From Granulicella paludicola (GTDB lineage: Bacteria; Acidobacteriota; Terriglobia; Terriglobales; Acidobacteriaceae): a stretch of DNA of 64,000 nt. The stretch covers positions 186,001 through 250,000 of the forward strand of contig NZ_JAGSYC010000020.1 of assembly GCF_025685545.1 (NCBI RefSeq), given 5' to 3'. Positions within the stretch are counted from its first letter, which is position 1; the number at the start of each line of letters is the position of its first letter. The notes below the pieces were generated by a model. It was not told the DNA's origin and ran no database searches. It saw only the letters and a program-made list of their open reading frames with translations. Position numbers and translations under genes: made by a program. Shown one piece after another: positions 1 through 8,789 of this stretch.

Positions 1-280
1 CGCGGGCGCTGGTGATCCAGATGGAGTCCTTGGAGATGGTGGCCCAGTCGGGCGAGCCTTCGACGGGGATGACGGCCTCGGTGACGAGGTCGGACATGGG
101 GCGGGAGATGCCGTCGGTCTTGACGCCGGGGCGCGGGACGCGGGGGGGACGAACGTGGGTGGCAGCGGCGGGCTGCGGTGTGGGTGTGGCGTCCTGCGCG
201 AGGGCAATGGGAGCGGCGAGAAGCGTGAGGGAGCAGAGAACGGATTTTGCCGCGGACAAGCTGAGAGGGCGCGAGGACAT
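1..280 (-). CDS. Secreted protein, N-terminal part (possible YncE/Vgb-like beta-propeller)
   Basis: Reading the minus strand from ATG at 280 gives an open frame of 93 codons that runs off the left edge. It starts MSSRPLSLSAAKSVLCSLTL and continues through a hydrophobic stretch to an A-L-A-Q site, a classical Sec signal peptide. A proline-rich linker follows (about residues 30-53), then a segment ending EGSPDWATISKDSIWITSAR. That last segment resembles the first blade of secreted YncE/virginiamycin-lyase-like propellers common in Acidobacteria. The family call is an inference from about 20 residues. The ORF on the opposite strand is only its shadow. The gene is divergent from the TonB-dependent receptor that starts at 696. 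Confidence 0.6.
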   Translation of the reverse strand, partial: MSSRPLSLSAAKSVLCSLTLLAAPIALAQDATPTPQPAAATHVRPPRVPRPGVKTDGISRPMSDLVTEAVIPVEGSPDWATISKDSIWITSAR

Positions 281-695
281 TCTTCAAAAGCTCCTATGAC
301 AAGGGTGCGAAAAAGGTGATGGTTCGCTGAATAGGATTCGATTCTAGTTCAGCAAAAATGAGGTTCGCTGGTGTTCGGGGAATCGTCTATGGGGCATATA
401 GGCAAAACGATATGTCTGGAGAGGGAGAGCGTGGATGAGCAATAAAGACGGGGCTGCGCGCGTGTGTGGGTAGCTATATAAGGGTGAGAGTTTGCGTCGT
501 GGAACGTGGTTTTATGCGCGGCATAGAGGAAGCCTATGCTGCTTTGGTTTGGTTGTCGCCGCCCGGTAGTATCCGAATCATTCAACCAGAAGGCCAGTTC
601 TCCGGTTCTGAGCAAGAGCTCCGATGCGCGCCAACGTTGCCGCGCTGATGAGGACGAAGGCCAATGTGTTCACCCTGAAAATTTTGGAGGCACCG
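281..695. other. Divergent intergenic region, no gene seen
   Basis: About 415 bases separate the two divergent genes. Short open frames here lack a ribosome binding site and coding character. The only clear element is the GGAGG at 686-690, five bases before the ATG at 696. No confident promoter pair was found. Confidence 0.5.
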
Positions 696-3600
696 ATGCG
701 TCTACGCATAACGCGCTTAACCCCTGCACCCTTCTTCCTGTCGATATTGTTCGTGCTTGGCCTGATGTTGTCTCCGCTGGGCGGTTCGTTGCACGCGCAG
801 ACGAATACGACTGGCCTGAGCGGCACAGTGACGGACCCAAGCGGAGCGCTCGTTCCGGATGCGGCTGTGGAGCTCTCGAACCCGGCGACGGGGTTTATCA
901 AGGTGGTCAAATCGGGATCGAAGGGAGAGTACACCTTCGATCAGATTCTGCCAGCGAAGTATCGCGTGACGGTGAGCGCGGCAGCGTTTGCGCCGCAGGT
1001 GGCCGATATCGAACTGCTGGTGGCGACACCGCAGAAGGTGAACTTCAAGCTGACTATCGGCAACACTGAAGTGGTGGATGTGGCTGCTGGTGTTGAGACG
1101 GTGAACTCGACCGATGCGACGCTGGGCAAGGCGTTTAACAGCTCACAGGTGCAGAACCTGCCATTTATCGCGAACAATGTGAACTATCTACTTTCGCTGC
1201 AGCCGGGCGTGCTGGCGCTTGATCCGAACAATCCCAGTTCGGCGGGTGCGAACACGTCGGCGTTGACCGGTGTGGTGAACGGCGCTCGTAATGATCAGAC
1301 GAACCTGACGCTGGACGGTGTGGACAACAACGATCTGACGGCGGGTACGGCATTTGTCGGCATCCTGCGCTCGACGCGCGACTCAGTACAGGAGTTCCGC
1401 GTGACGACGACGAATGCGAATGCGGATGCGGGGCGCTCGTCGGGCGCTCAGGTTTCGGTAGCTACGCGCAGCGGTACGAACAGCTTTCATGGAAGCGCGT
1501 ATGAGTACTATCGCGATCCGGGTATTGTGGCGAACAATTGGTTTGTGAAGCAGGCTGCGCTGAATGCGGGCAAGCCGAATATTCCGGCAAAGGTGCTGAT
1601 CAACACGTATGGCGCTTCATTCGGAGCACCAATCATCAAGAACAAGCTTTTCTTCTTTGGAGCGTACGAAGGCTACAAGTACGCGTCCGATGCCGTGGTG
1701 ACACAGACGGTACCGTCTGTGCAGAACCCGACGGCTGGCGGCGCGCTTGCGGGAACAAACATTGGTGGGCTGGTGACGGGAAACGTGGTGTATCCGAAGT
1801 GTGCCTCGGCGGCATCGTGTACGAGCGGAACGCCGTATGCGCTGACTCCGACGATGATTGCCGGACTGGATGCGCAGTGCACCAGCCCCTGCACGACGCC
1901 CGGCACGGATTCCGCTGCGGTTGCTTATATGAACCTGTTTCCGCACTCGAATGCGAACACCGCGGGTGATGGTCTGAATACGGGCGCATACACCTTCGTG
2001 TCGCCGAACCCGAACCACCAGATTACGAATGTTGTTCGCTTCGACTACAACATCAACGACAAGCAGAGCCTGTTCTTCCGCGGCACGCTGGAGCAGGACA
2101 ACTCGGCGGCAGCGCTGCAGTTCGATTCGGGTCCGGGCGCTGTGCCGGCATCGAGTGTGTATGGCAATAGCAAAGGTTTTGCAGTGGGCCACATCTGGTC
2201 GGTGACGCCGAGCCTGACGAACAACTTCCGTTACGGCTTCACTCGGCAGAACAACAACACGCAGGGCGCGGGCGCTCATCCGAACGTGAGCTTCTCGGCG
2301 TTCGCGAACCTGACAGGTACGACGAAGAACTCGGACTACATCCTAGTAACGAACAACTTCGTGGATGATGCGACGTGGGTGAGGGGCAAGCATGTGATTC
2401 AGTTCGGTGTGAACGATCGCCTGATCACGAACAATCGTTACTCGGCGAGCACGCTGTATTCGACGGCTGGCATCCAGGCTTCGGCACTGGCAGCGGCGAA
2501 GATTGCGGGCACGGGCGGTGACCTGGATCCGACGGCGGTGTATGGCGCGGTGCAGACATCGGCACAGAGCAACTACAACAACAATATCCTGGCTAACGTT
2601 GGAGGCATTACGACGGCGACGACGTATACGAACTACTCGGTGCAGAACAATCAGCTGGTGGCTGCTCCTGCGGGCACGGTGCCGCACCACATCTACAAGA
2701 GCTTCGAGCAGGAGTACTATATCTCCGACCAGTGGAAGGCGACGGAGCGTCTGACGATCACGGCGGGCCTGCGCTACCTGTACCTGGGCGTGCCGTATGA
2801 AGAGAATGGTCAGCAAATTGCACCGAGCATCAACCTTGGCGGCACATTCTTCAAGAACCGTTTGACGGGTTCTGCTGCGGGTTCGAGCTACAGCACTCCG
2901 TTTGCTGTGCAGGCTGCCGGACAGGCGAATGGACAGCCGAATCTATACACACCGCAGAAGGGGAACTTTGCTCCGCGCCTGGCGTTTGCCTGGGCGACGC
3001 CGGACAACAAGACCTCGGTTCGCGGCGGCTTTGCGCTGGCCTACGATCACTTTGGATCGGCGCTGATCGATGCTTACGATTCGGGCGGAGCGTTTGCATT
3101 GAGCTTCGCCAACGGAGCGTCGTATCCGTACCCGCAGGTGACTCCACGCTTTACGAGCTACCTGAACACGCCGAGCGTGCCGATCATTGCGACCTCGCCG
3201 GAGCAGCTGCCGATCGTAAACCCGAACTACACGTACACGAACTTCAACGGCTCGTTCGTGAGCGACATCAACCAGACGCAGAAGACGCCGTATGCGGAGA
3301 CGTTCAACCTTTCGGTTCAACGCGAGGTGACGCACGGTCTGACGGTGACGCTCTCCTACGTGGGTCGCCTGGGACATCACACGCTGGAGAACCTGGACGT
3401 TGCCGAGCCGAACAACCTCTATGACGCGGGCAGCAACCAGACGTACTTCCAAGCAGTGACGGCGTACGACAAGATGATTGCGGCTGGCGTGCCGGCGGCA
3501 AATGTGGCGAAGAGCGGCTACTTTCAGAATGTCTTCCCGAATGCGAGCTACACAACCGGCGGCGTGACCTACACGGGAGCCCAGGCCTACTATGCATCGC

Positions 3601-4517
3601 TGATCAGCGATGCGAAGGTCGGTAACGAGACGAACACGCTTTACCTGTTCGACGTGGGCGTGGCGGGAACGAAGCTGAGCACGGCGAGCCCGAAGGGACC
3701 GTACCAGTTCTTCTTCCCTGAGTATTCGTCTATCTTCGTGAACTCGACGATCGGCAACAGCAATTACAACGCGCTGCAGGCTTCGGTGCGCCACGTGTTC
3801 AAGCATGGCAACGAGTACGACTTCAACTACACGCTGTCGAAGTCGATGGACCAGGGATCGTCGCCGGAGAGTGCGAGTAGCCCGAACCGCGTGATCAACG
3901 CCTTCAGTCCGAGCCAGATGTATGCGGTTTCCGATTACGATGTGCGGCACCTCATTACGGGCAACTACAACATGTCGCTGCCGTTCGGAAAGGGGCAGCG
4001 GTTCCTGAGCACGCCGGGGCCGATTCTGGACCGGATCATCAGCGGCTGGCAGTTGAACGGAACGATGCACTACAACACGGGCTTCCCGTGGTCGGCAGCT
4101 GACAGCGGCTACTACGGTACAGACTTTGCTTCGGGCAGCTACGCGGTGCAGACGGCTCCGCTGGCAACGGGCAAGCGCCGGATTGCGGGAGCGGGTACGG
4201 CGGCGTATGTAACCTCACTGAAGTCGGCGACGCCGGCACAAGGTGCAGCGAGCTTCCGCACGGCGTATCCGGGTGAGACGGGTCAGCGTAACGAGCTTCG
4301 TTACAACGGCTATCTCGACTTCGACGACGGTCTGAGCAAGTCTTTCCGCACGTATCACGACCAGACGTTCAAGCTGACGGTCGAGGTGTTCAACGTGATG
4401 AACAATGTGGTGATGGGCGCTCCGACGACGAGCATCAACAGCGCGAAGTTCGGTAACTACACGGCCATCCAGAACCAGCCGCGTCAGTTCCAGTTTTCGG
4501 GTAAGTACAACTTCTAA
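696..4517 (+). CDS. TonB-dependent receptor with carboxypeptidase-regulatory-like N-terminus
   Basis: 1273 residues if started at ATG 696, which has GGAGG five bases upstream; the open frame extends back to 624 but without such a site. The order is a signal peptide ending L-H-A-Q, a carboxypeptidase-regulatory-like beta-sandwich (about residues 35-120, GLSGTVTDPSGALVPDAAVE), a plug domain with LTLDGVDNNDL, and a long outer-membrane beta-barrel ending in an aromatic residue (GKYNF). This architecture (Oar/SusC-like) is the dominant TonB-dependent transporter type of Acidobacteria. It should import an unknown oligosaccharide or other bulky nutrient across the outer membrane. No SusD partner is adjacent. 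It leads the co-directional train that includes the ABC importer at 5844-8789, so outer- and inner-membrane uptake may be coupled; that link is inferred from position only. Confidence 0.9.
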   Translation: MRLRITRLTPAPFFLSILFVLGLMLSPLGGSLHAQTNTTGLSGTVTDPSGALVPDAAVELSNPATGFIKVVKSGSKGEYTFDQILPAKYRVTVSAAAFAPQVADIELLVATPQKVNFKLTIGNTEVVDVAAGVETVNSTDATLGKAFNSSQVQNLPFIANNVNYLLSLQPGVLALDPNNPSSAGANTSALTGVVNGARNDQTNLTLDGVDNNDLTAGTAFVGILRSTRDSVQEFRVTTTNANADAGRSSGAQVSVATRSGTNSFHGSAYEYYRDPGIVANNWFVKQAALNAGKPNIPAKVLINTYGASFGAPIIKNKLFFFGAYEGYKYASDAVVTQTVPSVQNPTAGGALAGTNIGGLVTGNVVYPKCASAASCTSGTPYALTPTMIAGLDAQCTSPCTTPGTDSAAVAYMNLFPHSNANTAGDGLNTGAYTFVSPNPNHQITNVVRFDYNINDKQSLFFRGTLEQDNSAAALQFDSGPGAVPASSVYGNSKGFAVGHIWSVTPSLTNNFRYGFTRQNNNTQGAGAHPNVSFSAFANLTGTTKNSDYILVTNNFVDDATWVRGKHVIQFGVNDRLITNNRYSASTLYSTAGIQASALAAAKIAGTGGDLDPTAVYGAVQTSAQSNYNNNILANVGGITTATTYTNYSVQNNQLVAAPAGTVPHHIYKSFEQEYYISDQWKATERLTITAGLRYLYLGVPYEENGQQIAPSINLGGTFFKNRLTGSAAGSSYSTPFAVQAAGQANGQPNLYTPQKGNFAPRLAFAWATPDNKTSVRGGFALAYDHFGSALIDAYDSGGAFALSFANGASYPYPQVTPRFTSYLNTPSVPIIATSPEQLPIVNPNYTYTNFNGSFVSDINQTQKTPYAETFNLSVQREVTHGLTVTLSYVGRLGHHTLENLDVAEPNNLYDAGSNQTYFQAVTAYDKMIAAGVPAANVAKSGYFQNVFPNASYTTGGVTYTGAQAYYASLISDAKVGNETNTLYLFDVGVAGTKLSTASPKGPYQFFFPEYSSIFVNSTIGNSNYNALQASVRHVFKHGNEYDFNYTLSKSMDQGSSPESASSPNRVINAFSPSQMYAVSDYDVRHLITGNYNMSLPFGKGQRFLSTPGPILDRIISGWQLNGTMHYNTGFPWSAADSGYYGTDFASGSYAVQTAPLATGKRRIAGAGTAAYVTSLKSATPAQGAASFRTAYPGETGQRNELRYNGYLDFDDGLSKSFRTYHDQTFKLTVEVFNVMNNVVMGAPTTSINSAKFGNYTAIQNQPRQFQFSGKYNF

Positions 4518-4708
4518 CCCCCGATCTCGCCTCATTCCCTCGCCTTGATGGGAGGGGGTGGGGCGATTTCAGGTTTGTTTCGTGTTGCGTCAAACGGCGA
4601 TTCGTTCTTAAATGTGAGGTAGTGAGGCTGGACCCGCGCCGCTCCTACTCTCTCTATCCAGTGACAATCGCACCTCTATACCGTATGACAGCCGCAAGGA
4701 GTGTCCAC

Positions 4709-5566
4709 GTGTCTCAGCGCCCTGTGTCCTATTTTTCTCAAGTGACGGTTTCTGGACGGAAGTCCGGTGCTTACCTGTCCCTGTTGTTTGTTCTGGCGAT
4801 CTTGGCGACGTCGACGTCGACGTTCGCTCAGAGGACTAAGCCTACGGATCCGTCGGCAGCGTCTGCGCCTGCGGACAAGGGTCGCGGGGAGAAGGGGGAC
4901 AAGGCTGCGGGAGACAAAGGTGGTGGGGAGAAGGGGCCGGGTGGCAAGGGCGGCGGGCGCCGTCGCGGCGGCGGGGGTGGTGGCGATGCGGCTGGCGGTG
5001 ACGATGCCAAGACCGAGACGGCGTATGACTTCCATCTGATCGGGCCGGACGGTAAGGATGTGGCGCTGTCGCAGTACAAGGACAAGTATCTGGTGGTGGT
5101 GAACCTGGGGCGTAAGTCCAGCTATAACGACCAGTTGGCGGCGCTGATCAAGCTGAATGACACCTACAAGGATAAGGGTCTGGTGGTGATTGGCGTGCCG
5201 TCGAATGAGTTTGGAGCGGCGGAGCCGGGGACGCAGGCGGAGATTCTGAAGGCCTATGCGGATGCCAAGGTGGACTTTCCGATTATGGGCGTGTCTAAGC
5301 TGACGGGCGACGATGAGCTGCCGTTTTACACGTTTCTGACGAAGGGCAAAGGAGCTCCTGCGGGCGGGGACGTGGCGTGGAACTACACCAAGTTTGTGGT
5401 GGACAAGAAGGGCGCGGTGGTGGCCCGGTTGGACCCTGATGTGGCCCCGGATTCGCCGGAGATGCTGGCAACGATCGACCAGATTCTGGATGGCAGCTAC
5501 AAGCCGAAGAAGGAGCCGGGCGGGGGTGGCAAGGGCGGCGCGGACGCGATGAAAGAGGCGAATTAG
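4709..5566 (+). CDS. Secreted glutathione-peroxidase-fold protein lacking catalytic cysteine
   Basis: 285 residues from GTG 4709, which has AAGGAG seven bases upstream; the open frame continues upstream to 4622 without a good site. A signal peptide (ending TSTFAQ) is followed by a Gly/Lys-rich low-complexity linker of about 60 residues, then a thioredoxin-fold domain. GPx-family signatures are visible: VVIGVPSNEFG matches the V-x-F-P-C-N-Q-F-G strand, AEPGTQAEI follows it, and VAWNYTKFVVDKKG matches the W-N-F-x-K-F segment. The peroxidatic cysteine position reads N-L-G-R-K-S-S-Y (serine codon TCC at 5117-5119) and the second cysteine reads V-P-S-N-E. There is no cysteine anywhere in the protein. 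The Trp and Asn of the GPx tetrad remain, while Gln is Glu. It is therefore probably a pseudoenzyme, perhaps structural or binding. A Gly-rich tail (GGGGKGG) mirrors the linker. Confidence 0.75.
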   Translation: MSQRPVSYFSQVTVSGRKSGAYLSLLFVLAILATSTSTFAQRTKPTDPSAASAPADKGRGEKGDKAAGDKGGGEKGPGGKGGGRRRGGGGGGDAAGGDDAKTETAYDFHLIGPDGKDVALSQYKDKYLVVVNLGRKSSYNDQLAALIKLNDTYKDKGLVVIGVPSNEFGAAEPGTQAEILKAYADAKVDFPIMGVSKLTGDDELPFYTFLTKGKGAPAGGDVAWNYTKFVVDKKGAVVARLDPDVAPDSPEMLATIDQILDGSYKPKKEPGGGGKGGADAMKEAN

Positions 5567-5843
5567 AGGATGCGGGACGCGCTTTTGTTGATGCGACGCA
5601 GCGCTGTCGACCCACGGTATCGGATCTCGTTATCAGGGCAATCGGGATCGGGTATAGCGCGTGAAATGCAGCGTTTTCAGGCCTAAACTAATAATCAGTT
5701 CCACGGTACTTAGCGAGCCACGACGCTTGCGCTATCAATATCGCATGACGACTTACCTGCAAGGGTGAGCTCTGCGATGTTCTGCCTCTCCGCTGCTGTG
5801 GAGAGAAGTAAGTCAACCGTTCGAGACGAATTCAATTTTCAGG
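5567..5843 (+). other. Intergenic region and structured leader before ABC importer
   Basis: 277 bases without a gene. Near the importer start, GACTTAC (5750-5756) is exactly complementary to GTAAGTC (5808-5814). Inside that stem an 8-bp hairpin, CTCTCCGC (5786-5793) with GTGGAGAG (5798-5805), has a TGCT loop. The nested arrangement ends 29 bases before the ATG at 5844. The conserved blocks of the guanidine-I riboswitch were looked for, because this transporter family can be guanidine-linked, and were not found. Confidence 0.35.
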
Positions 5844-6932
5844 ATGCACATGAAGCAGATGAAGAAGCACCTCTCCCGTGTTGTTGCCGCCGCAGCGATG
5901 GTTCTGACGATGGCGTCGTTTGCGCCGCAGGCCAAGGCGGAGACGCCGACGTTCACGGTGGGCTGGTCGGTGTATGCGGGATGGAACCCTTACTTCTACA
6001 TGCAGAAGTCGGGGATTTTGAAGAAGTGGGCGGACAAGTACGGGATTGCGATCAAGGTGCAGCGGTTCGACTATGCGGCGTCGCTGGATTCGTTTGTGGC
6101 GAAGAACATCGATGCGTGCACGATGACGAACATGGAAGCTCTCGATATGCCTGCGGCTGCGGGCGTGGATTCGACCGCGATCATTGTGGGCGACTACAGC
6201 AACGGCAACGATGCGGTGCTGACGCGCAACGGACTGACCTTTGCGACGCTGCCGGGCAAACCTGTGATGCTGGTGCAGAAGACGGTGTCGGAGTACCTGC
6301 TGGAGCGTGGCATGGTGCTGAACGGACAGCAGGCGCAGCTGAACAAGCTGAAGCTGATCAACACGTCTGATTCGGACATCGTGGCGGCGTTCCTGAATAA
6401 CAAGGGAAACCAAGCGGTGGTGACGTGGAAGCCGCTGGTGAGCCAGATTGTGGCGGACAAGAGCGTGAAGTCGATCTTCGATTCGTCGAAGATTCCGGGC
6501 GAGATTCTCGACCTGCTGGTGGTGCGTACGGAGCTGCTGAATACGCCGAACGGACAGAAGTTTGCGAAGGCGATTACGGGTGCGTGGTACGAGACGATTC
6601 AGCAGGTGGCGGCGGGACAGGCTAATGCGATCAAATACTCAGCAGCTGCGTCTGGCGACTCGGTTGATTCGTATAAAGAACAGCTCAAGACAACAGCGTT
6701 GTTCAGCGCGCCAGCAGCAGCGGTGAGCTTTACGAACGGGCCCGACCTACAGAAGAAGATGGACCTGGTACGGCAGTTCTGCTTTACCCACGGGCTTCTG
6801 GGGCAGGGCATCAAGTCGGTCGATGACGTGGCGATTCTGTATCCGAACGGAACGATCCAGGGCAAGAAGGACCGAGTGCGGTTCCGTTTCAACTCGGCTT
6901 ATATGCAGGCAGCACAGCTTGGAAAGTTGTAG
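5844..6932 (+). CDS. ABC transporter substrate-binding protein, putative urea type
   Basis: 362 residues. The signal peptide ends Q-A-K-A; the start is uncertain because ATG occurs at 5844, 5850 and 5859. The mature protein begins with a short T-F-T-V-G-W-S-V-Y-A-G-W-N-P-Y segment and contains CTMTNMEALDMPAAAGVDST and IIVGDYSNGND. These match the periplasmic binding protein of the urea-carboxylase-region ABC importer (NMT1/TauA-like superfamily). In several bacteria that importer is now linked to guanidine rather than urea. No urea/guanidine carboxylase or allophanate hydrolase is in this window, so the ligand is unassigned. The protein would act in the periplasm and deliver ligand to the permease encoded 19 bases downstream. 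Confidence 0.8.
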   Translation: MHMKQMKKHLSRVVAAAAMVLTMASFAPQAKAETPTFTVGWSVYAGWNPYFYMQKSGILKKWADKYGIAIKVQRFDYAASLDSFVAKNIDACTMTNMEALDMPAAAGVDSTAIIVGDYSNGNDAVLTRNGLTFATLPGKPVMLVQKTVSEYLLERGMVLNGQQAQLNKLKLINTSDSDIVAAFLNNKGNQAVVTWKPLVSQIVADKSVKSIFDSSKIPGEILDLLVVRTELLNTPNGQKFAKAITGAWYETIQQVAAGQANAIKYSAAASGDSVDSYKEQLKTTALFSAPAAAVSFTNGPDLQKKMDLVRQFCFTHGLLGQGIKSVDDVAILYPNGTIQGKKDRVRFRFNSAYMQAAQLGKL

Positions 6933-6951
6933 CGGAAAGCTCTAAGGATTT

Positions 6952-7812
6952 ATGGCGAACCTTTCACCTTTCGAGATTCAGGCACGGCCGAACCGGCTGC
7001 TGATGCAGGCTGCATCGTGCATGCTGTTTGTGATCTGCATGGGGCTTTACATGCAGACCTCGGTGCGGCGGCACCATGAGAACCCTGAAGATCGTGTGGT
7101 GCCAAGCCTGACGCAGCTGGCGGCGGGGATTCATGCCTCGGTGCTGGAGCCTGCGGAAGAGGACGATTACATCCCTGCGGACAATGCTTCGAAGTGGGAG
7201 CGGTTCAAGCACTCGATGATTGTGAAGGACACGATCTCGAGCGGACGACGGTTTTTGATTAGCCTGGCTCTGCTGATTCCAGCGGTGGTGCTGGCGCTGC
7301 ACATAGGGTTGTATCCGTGGTTTGGGGCGTTCTTCATGCGCTTCGTGCTGTTCTTCGACAAGATTGTGGCGCTGTCGCTGCTGCCGATTTTGTTCATCGT
7401 GTTTGGCATCGAGGAGTGGTCGAAGATTGCGCTGATCGTGATTGGCGTGGCGCCGACGATGATCCTGGATGTGACGCAGATGGTGAAGGCGGTCCCGCAG
7501 GAGCAGATCGTGAAGGCGTTCACGCTGGATGCGAACAATTTCGATGTGGCGTATCGCGTGGTGTCGCGGCAGATTATGCCGCAGGTGATCAACAGCCTGA
7601 GGCTGAACCTGAAGCCGATGATGCTGTTTCTGTTTGCGGGCGAGATGATTGCGGCGTCCGATGGGCTGGCATACCGCATTGCGATCATGCGGCGGCATAT
7701 GGGCATGGATGTGATTCTGCCGTACGTGCTGTGGGTCGCGCTGCTGCTGTTCCTGATTGATTTTTCGCTGCGCACACTGAACAGGAGGATGCACCCATGG
7801 TTTCAGGCGTAA
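6952..7812 (+). CDS. ABC transporter permease, putative urea type
   Basis: 286 residues, starting at ATG 6952 after AAGGA. One N-terminal transmembrane segment is followed by a periplasmic stretch containing H-E-N-P-E-D-R-V-V-P-S, close to the N-P-x-D-K-x-L-P-S segment typical of the permease of the same importer family. Several more membrane spans follow, with the BPD_transp_1 (EAA-like) loop around KAFTLDANNFDVAYRVVSRQ. It forms the inner-membrane channel for the 5844 binding protein and the 7797 ATPase, whose gene overlaps its end by 16 bases, indicating translational coupling. Acidic residues between spans one and two (E-P-A-E-E-D-D-Y) form an unusual soluble loop. Confidence 0.8.
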   Translation: MANLSPFEIQARPNRLLMQAASCMLFVICMGLYMQTSVRRHHENPEDRVVPSLTQLAAGIHASVLEPAEEDDYIPADNASKWERFKHSMIVKDTISSGRRFLISLALLIPAVVLALHIGLYPWFGAFFMRFVLFFDKIVALSLLPILFIVFGIEEWSKIALIVIGVAPTMILDVTQMVKAVPQEQIVKAFTLDANNFDVAYRVVSRQIMPQVINSLRLNLKPMMLFLFAGEMIAASDGLAYRIAIMRRHMGMDVILPYVLWVALLLFLIDFSLRTLNRRMHPWFQA

Positions 7813-8789
7813 TGACTCCTGAGCTGCATGTGGCGAGCGCCTCGGCAGTTGAGGTGGCGAACGGCGCGCGTGCGTTGACTGCGGCGGCGACGGCAATTCG
7901 CGTTGACGATGTTTCGATGACGTACACGGTAGGGCGCAAGGGCAAGCGCACGGTACTGCAGAACATCTCGCTGGAGATTGAAGAGGGCGAGTGCGTGGTG
8001 TTGCTGGGCGAGACGGGCTGCGGCAAGAGTACGCTGCTGCGGATGCTGCTTGGCCAGGAGCCGCCGACGTCGGGTTCGATTACGGTGGCAGGCAAGCCGG
8101 TGGAGCGGGTCGATTCGCGGTCGGGGTATGTGCCGCAGAGGTACTCGCTGTTTCCTGATCGCACGGTACTCGAGAACCTGTGCATGGGGCCGGAGACGTC
8201 GAAGGCACACATCTTTGGGAGGCTGATGCCGGGGTTCCGCGCGTTCCGCAAGACGGTCCGCGCGGAGGCGATGCGGCAGTTGGAGCACATGGGCCTTCAT
8301 GCTTCGGACGCGGCGAAGTATCCGCATCAGCTATCGGGCGGCATGCAGCAGCGCGTGGCGATCGCGCAGGCGCTGATGATGAAGTCGCGCGTGCTGCTGA
8401 TGGATGAGGCGTTCAGTGCGCTCGATCCGGCGACGCGCGCGAGCCTGCAGCGACTGCTGCGGTCGGTATGGAGCGAGACGAAGCCGACGATTGTGTTTGT
8501 AACGCATAACACGGCGGAGGCCCTGTTCCTGGGGACGCGTGTGATTGTGCTGCGTCGTGAGAGCCGCGAAGACAGTTGCGGATCGCGGGTGGCGCTGGAT
8601 ATGAAGTTGCCTGCGGCGGGGATGAGCCTGCACCGTAACGGCAAAGAGTTCCTCGATCTGGTTGAGTACATCGAGAGTTTTTCGCGTGGGGATCATCAGA
8701 AGGTTTCGTCCGATGGCGATGACCGCGATGGCTCTGCCTTTGAAGCAGAAACAACGACCGTTTTCCCGCTCGATGGAGAGACGCTGTGA
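7797..8789 (+). CDS. ABC transporter ATP-binding protein
   Basis: 330 residues. ATG 7797 lies inside the last codons of the permease gene. Walker A is GETGCGKST, the ABC signature is LSGGMQQRVAIAQAL and Walker B is RVLLMDEAFSALD, followed by the switch histidine in FVTHNT. It is a SsuB/TauB-like nucleotide-binding subunit powering the importer. About 35 leading residues before the nucleotide-binding core and a roughly 30-residue acidic C-terminal tail go beyond the core fold. The stop overlaps the GTG of the PSD1 gene (GTGA at 8786-8789), so importer and cytochrome protein are probably one operon. Confidence 0.9.
   Translation: MVSGVMTPELHVASASAVEVANGARALTAAATAIRVDDVSMTYTVGRKGKRTVLQNISLEIEEGECVVLLGETGCGKSTLLRMLLGQEPPTSGSITVAGKPVERVDSRSGYVPQRYSLFPDRTVLENLCMGPETSKAHIFGRLMPGFRAFRKTVRAEAMRQLEHMGLHASDAAKYPHQLSGGMQQRVAIAQALMMKSRVLLMDEAFSALDPATRASLQRLLRSVWSETKPTIVFVTHNTAEALFLGTRVIVLRRESREDSCGSRVALDMKLPAAGMSLHRNGKEFLDLVEYIESFSRGDHQKVSSDGDDRDGSAFEAETTTVFPLDGETL

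Noticed and set aside
5567-5843. Guanidine-I (ykkC) riboswitch before the importer
   Set aside because: The family association made it worth a look, but the conserved sequence blocks are not present.
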